Part shown: positions 61,627 through 64,000 of the stretch, piece after piece
How the letters are laid out: each line of letters opens with the position of its first letter
Position numbering within the stretch: the first letter of the stretch is position 1
Assembly: GCF_014083985.1 (NCBI RefSeq)
Contig: NZ_CP046907.1
Location: forward strand, 566,501 to 630,500
Source: Streptomyces sp. SCUT-3
GTDB lineage: Bacteria > Actinomycetota > Actinomycetes > Streptomycetales > Streptomycetaceae
Length of the DNA: 64,000 bases
Reading direction: 5' to 3'
Translations under genes and position numbers: made by a program
Notes under the pieces: generated by a model
Databases searched by the model: none
Told to the model about the DNA's origin: nothing
Seen by the model: the letters and a program-made list of their open reading frames with translations, nothing else

Positions 61627-64000
61627 GTGACCCTTATCGATCAGCTGCCGAACGACGCCGACCCCGATGCCCTGTACGAGGCGTTCTCCTCGTGGACCGA
61701 GAGCCGCGGCATCACGCTCTACCCCGCGCAGGAGGAGGCGCTGATCGAGGTGGTCTCCGGCGCCAACGTGATCCTGTCGACGCCGACCGGCTCGGGCAAG
61801 TCGCTGGTCGCTGCGGGCGCGCACTTCGCCGCGCTGGCCCGCAACGAGGTGACCTTCTACACCGCGCCGATCAAGGCCCTGGTGTCGGAGAAGTTCTTCG
61901 ACCTGTGCAAGATCTTCGGCACCGAGAACGTCGGCATGCTCACCGGGGACGCCTCGGTCAACCCCACCGCCCCGGTGATCTGCTGCACCGCCGAGGTGCT
62001 GGCGCAGATCGCGCTGCGCGACGGCAGGCACGCCGACGTCGGCCAGGTGGTGATGGACGAGTTCCACTTCTACGCCGAGCCGGACCGCGGCTGGGCCTGG
62101 CAGATCCCGCTGCTGGAGCTGCCGCAGGCGCAGTTCCTGCTGATGTCGGCCACGCTCGGCGACGTCTCCCGCTTCGAGGCGGACCTCACCCGGCGCACCG
62201 GGCGCCCCACCTCCGTGGTGCGCTCGGCGACCCGCCCGGTGCCGCTGAGCTACGAGTACCGCACGACCCCGCTGACCGAGACGCTCACCGAACTGCTGCA
62301 GACCAAGCAGGCGCCGGTGTACATCGTGCACTTCACGCAGGCCGCGGCGGTGGAGCGGGCGCAGGCGCTGATGAGCATCAACATGTGCACGCGCGAGGAG
62401 AAGGACGCGATCGGGAAGCTGATCGGCAACTTCCGCTTCACCACCGGGTTCGGCCGCAACCTGTCGCGCTTCGTCCGCCACGGCATCGGGGTGCACCACG
62501 CCGGGATGCTGCCGAAGTACCGCAGGCTGGTGGAGCGGCTGGCCCAGGCCGGCCTGCTGAAGGTCATCTGCGGCACCGACACCCTCGGCGTGGGCGTCAA
62601 CGTGCCCATCCGCACGGTGCTGTTCACCGCCCTGACCAAGTACGACGGCACCCGGGTGCGCACCCTGCGGGCGCGCGAGTTCCACCAGATCGCCGGCCGC
62701 GCCGGGCGGGCCGGCTTCGACACCTCCGGCTTCGTCGTCGCGCAGGCCCCCGAGCACGTGGTGGAGAACGAGAAGGCGCTGGCCAAGGCGGGCGACGACC
62801 CGAAGAAGCGCCGCAAGGTGGTGCGCAAGAAGGCCCCCGAGGGCTTCGTCAACTGGGGCCAGAACACCTTCGAGAAGCTGATCGCCTCCGAGCCCGAGCC
62901 GCTGACCTCCCGCTTCAGGGTCACCCACGCCATGCTGCTGTCGGTGATCGCCCGGCCGGGCAACGCCTTCGACGCCATGCGGCACCTGCTGGAGGACAAC
63001 CACGAGGACCGCCGCAGCCAGCTGCGGCACATCCGGCGCGCCATCGCCATCTACCGCTCGCTGCTGGCCGGCGGCGTCGTCGAGCAGCTGGACGAGCCGG
63101 ACGCGGAGGGCCGCATCGTGCGGCTGACCGTGGACCTGCAGTCGGACTTCGCGCTCAACCAGCCGCTGTCCACCTTCGCCCTGGCCGCCTTCGACCTCCT
63201 CGACGCCGAGTCCCCCTCGTACGCGCTGGACATGCTCTCGGTCGTGGAGTCCACCCTGGACGACCCGCGGCAGATCCTCGCCGCCCAGCAGAACAAGGCG
63301 CGCGGCGAGGCCGTCCAGCAGATGAAGGCGGACGGCGTCGAGTACGAGGAGCGCATGGAGCGCCTCCAGGAGGTGACCTGGCCCAAGCCGCTGGAGGAGC
63401 TGCTCTTCCACGCCTACGGGGTGTACCGCAAGAGCCACCCGTGGGTGGGCGACCACCCGCTCTCGCCCAAGTCCGTGGTCCGCGACATGTACGAACGGGC
63501 CATGACCTTCAGCGAGTTCGTCTCCTTCTACGAGCTGGCGCGGGCCGAGGGCATCGTGCTGCGCTACCTGGCGAGCGCGTACAAGACGCTGGAGCACACC
63601 GTCCCGGAGGACCTGAAGTCCGAGGACCTGCAGGACCTGATCGCCTGGCTGGGCGAGCTGGTGCGCCAGGTCGACTCCAGCCTGCTCGACGAGTGGGAGC
63701 AGCTGGCCAACCCCCAGGAGGAGACCGCCGACGAGGCGCAGGACCGCGCCGACCAGGTCAAGCCGGTCACGGCCAACGCCCGCGCCTTCAGAGTGCTGGT
63801 GCGCAACGCGATGTTCCGCCGGGTGGAGCTGGCCGCTCTGGAGAAGTGGCGCGAGCTCGGCGAGCTGGACGGCGAGGCCGGCTGGGACGCCGACGCCTGG
63901 GCGGACGCCATGGACCCCTACTGGGACGAGTACGACGAGCTGCCGACGGGCCCGGACGCGCGCGGGCCGAAGCTGCTGCAGATCGAGGAGCGGCCCGAGG
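61627..64000 (+). CDS. DEAD/DEAH-box RNA helicase (Ski2/DUF3516 type), 3' end cut by window
   Basis: At least 791 residues. Motif I TPTGSGKS (52-59), motif II DEFH, motif III SATLGD, motif V GTDTLGVGVNVP and motif VI HQIAGRAGRAGFD place it in the Ski2-like superfamily 2 RNA helicases. A DUF3516-like region follows (EPEPLTSRFRVTHAMLL...). GTG at 61627 has GAGGG immediately upstream and a TATGGA box 6-11 bases before it. Divergent from the DUF457 gene across 165 bases. The C-terminus is beyond the window. Confidence 0.93.
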   Translation, partial: MTLIDQLPNDADPDALYEAFSSWTESRGITLYPAQEEALIEVVSGANVILSTPTGSGKSLVAAGAHFAALARNEVTFYTAPIKALVSEKFFDLCKIFGTENVGMLTGDASVNPTAPVICCTAEVLAQIALRDGRHADVGQVVMDEFHFYAEPDRGWAWQIPLLELPQAQFLLMSATLGDVSRFEADLTRRTGRPTSVVRSATRPVPLSYEYRTTPLTETLTELLQTKQAPVYIVHFTQAAAVERAQALMSINMCTREEKDAIGKLIGNFRFTTGFGRNLSRFVRHGIGVHHAGMLPKYRRLVERLAQAGLLKVICGTDTLGVGVNVPIRTVLFTALTKYDGTRVRTLRAREFHQIAGRAGRAGFDTSGFVVAQAPEHVVENEKALAKAGDDPKKRRKVVRKKAPEGFVNWGQNTFEKLIASEPEPLTSRFRVTHAMLLSVIARPGNAFDAMRHLLEDNHEDRRSQLRHIRRAIAIYRSLLAGGVVEQLDEPDAEGRIVRLTVDLQSDFALNQPLSTFALAAFDLLDAESPSYALDMLSVVESTLDDPRQILAAQQNKARGEAVQQMKADGVEYEERMERLQEVTWPKPLEELLFHAYGVYRKSHPWVGDHPLSPKSVVRDMYERAMTFSEFVSFYELARAEGIVLRYLASAYKTLEHTVPEDLKSEDLQDLIAWLGELVRQVDSSLLDEWEQLANPQEETADEAQDRADQVKPVTANARAFRVLVRNAMFRRVELAALEKWRELGELDGEAGWDADAWADAMDPYWDEYDELPTGPDARGPKLLQIEERPE

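Overview
This window is a chromosomal segment from a high-GC actinomycete, almost certainly Streptomyces or a close relative. Evidence: nearly every third codon position is G or C, many starts are GTG or TTG, several genes look leaderless (a -10 box 6-8 bases before the start codon), and the gene families are typical of the genus (DUF6421, DUF5134, DUF2510-scramblase, DUF1023 hydrolases, secreted GH13 amylase). I found no rRNA, tRNA, CRISPR array or large biosynthetic cluster.

Layout. 1-9 kb: 3' part of a chorismate mutase, a P450, a kinase-NUDIX fusion, an acetyl-xylan-esterase-type hydrolase, an AlkZ-like DNA glycosylase, etfBA, and a thioredoxin/flavin-reductase pair. 9-21 kb: an acyltransferase behind a palindromic operator, the DUF6421 / SDR / threonine aldolase operon, two glycerophosphodiesterases (one cytosolic, one secreted with a PHO-box-like site), a GNAT/VOC pair, a DUF5134/M56 peptidase pair, a PAP2 phosphatase, an LVIVD-repeat protein and a DUF305 lipoprotein. 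21.8-24.8 kb: an insertion-rich accessory island with a complete tnpB-only IS200/IS605 element, an AT-richer orphan gene, fragments of IS5- and IS1380-like transposases and a 15-bp minisatellite. 24.8-36.4 kb: ArsR regulator divergent from an Old Yellow Enzyme, BNR propeller, uracil-DNA glycosylase, scramblase-like protein, sugar kinase, CbiX-like protein, lactonase, FUSC transporter, Lrp regulator and a zinc alcohol dehydrogenase. 36.5-43.5 kb: YjbQ, a flavin monooxygenase, a LacI regulator, a Zur-box-controlled pair (Cys-free L32 plus CobW-type metallochaperone) and an alpha/beta hydrolase split by a second copy of the same tnpB element. 43.5-64 kb: histone-H1-like protein, CAP protein, GNAT, ABC exporter, alpha-amylase, UvrA-like ATPase divergent from a WYL regulator, L,D-transpeptidase, a two-gene heterodimeric ABC exporter, a WXG-motif hydrolase/lipoprotein/WXG-like trio, a DUF457-type membrane hydrolase and the 5' part of a Ski2-like helicase.

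How the genes relate. Clear functional units are etfB-etfA (one operon with a strong terminator), the Zur unit (zinc-sparing ribosomal protein plus zinc GTPase), the heterodimeric ABC exporter with complementary degenerate ATP sites, and the WXG-hydrolase trio. Four genes (lactonase, FUSC, flavin monooxygenase, first exporter subunit) are each broken by a one-base change in a G/C homopolymer; this clustering points to consensus errors as much as to real decay. The most biological-looking novelty is the pair of tnpB elements: one cuts a hydrolase gene so cleanly that excision would restore its frame, the other supplies a neighbour's stop codon, and each should produce a guide RNA matching its own empty site.
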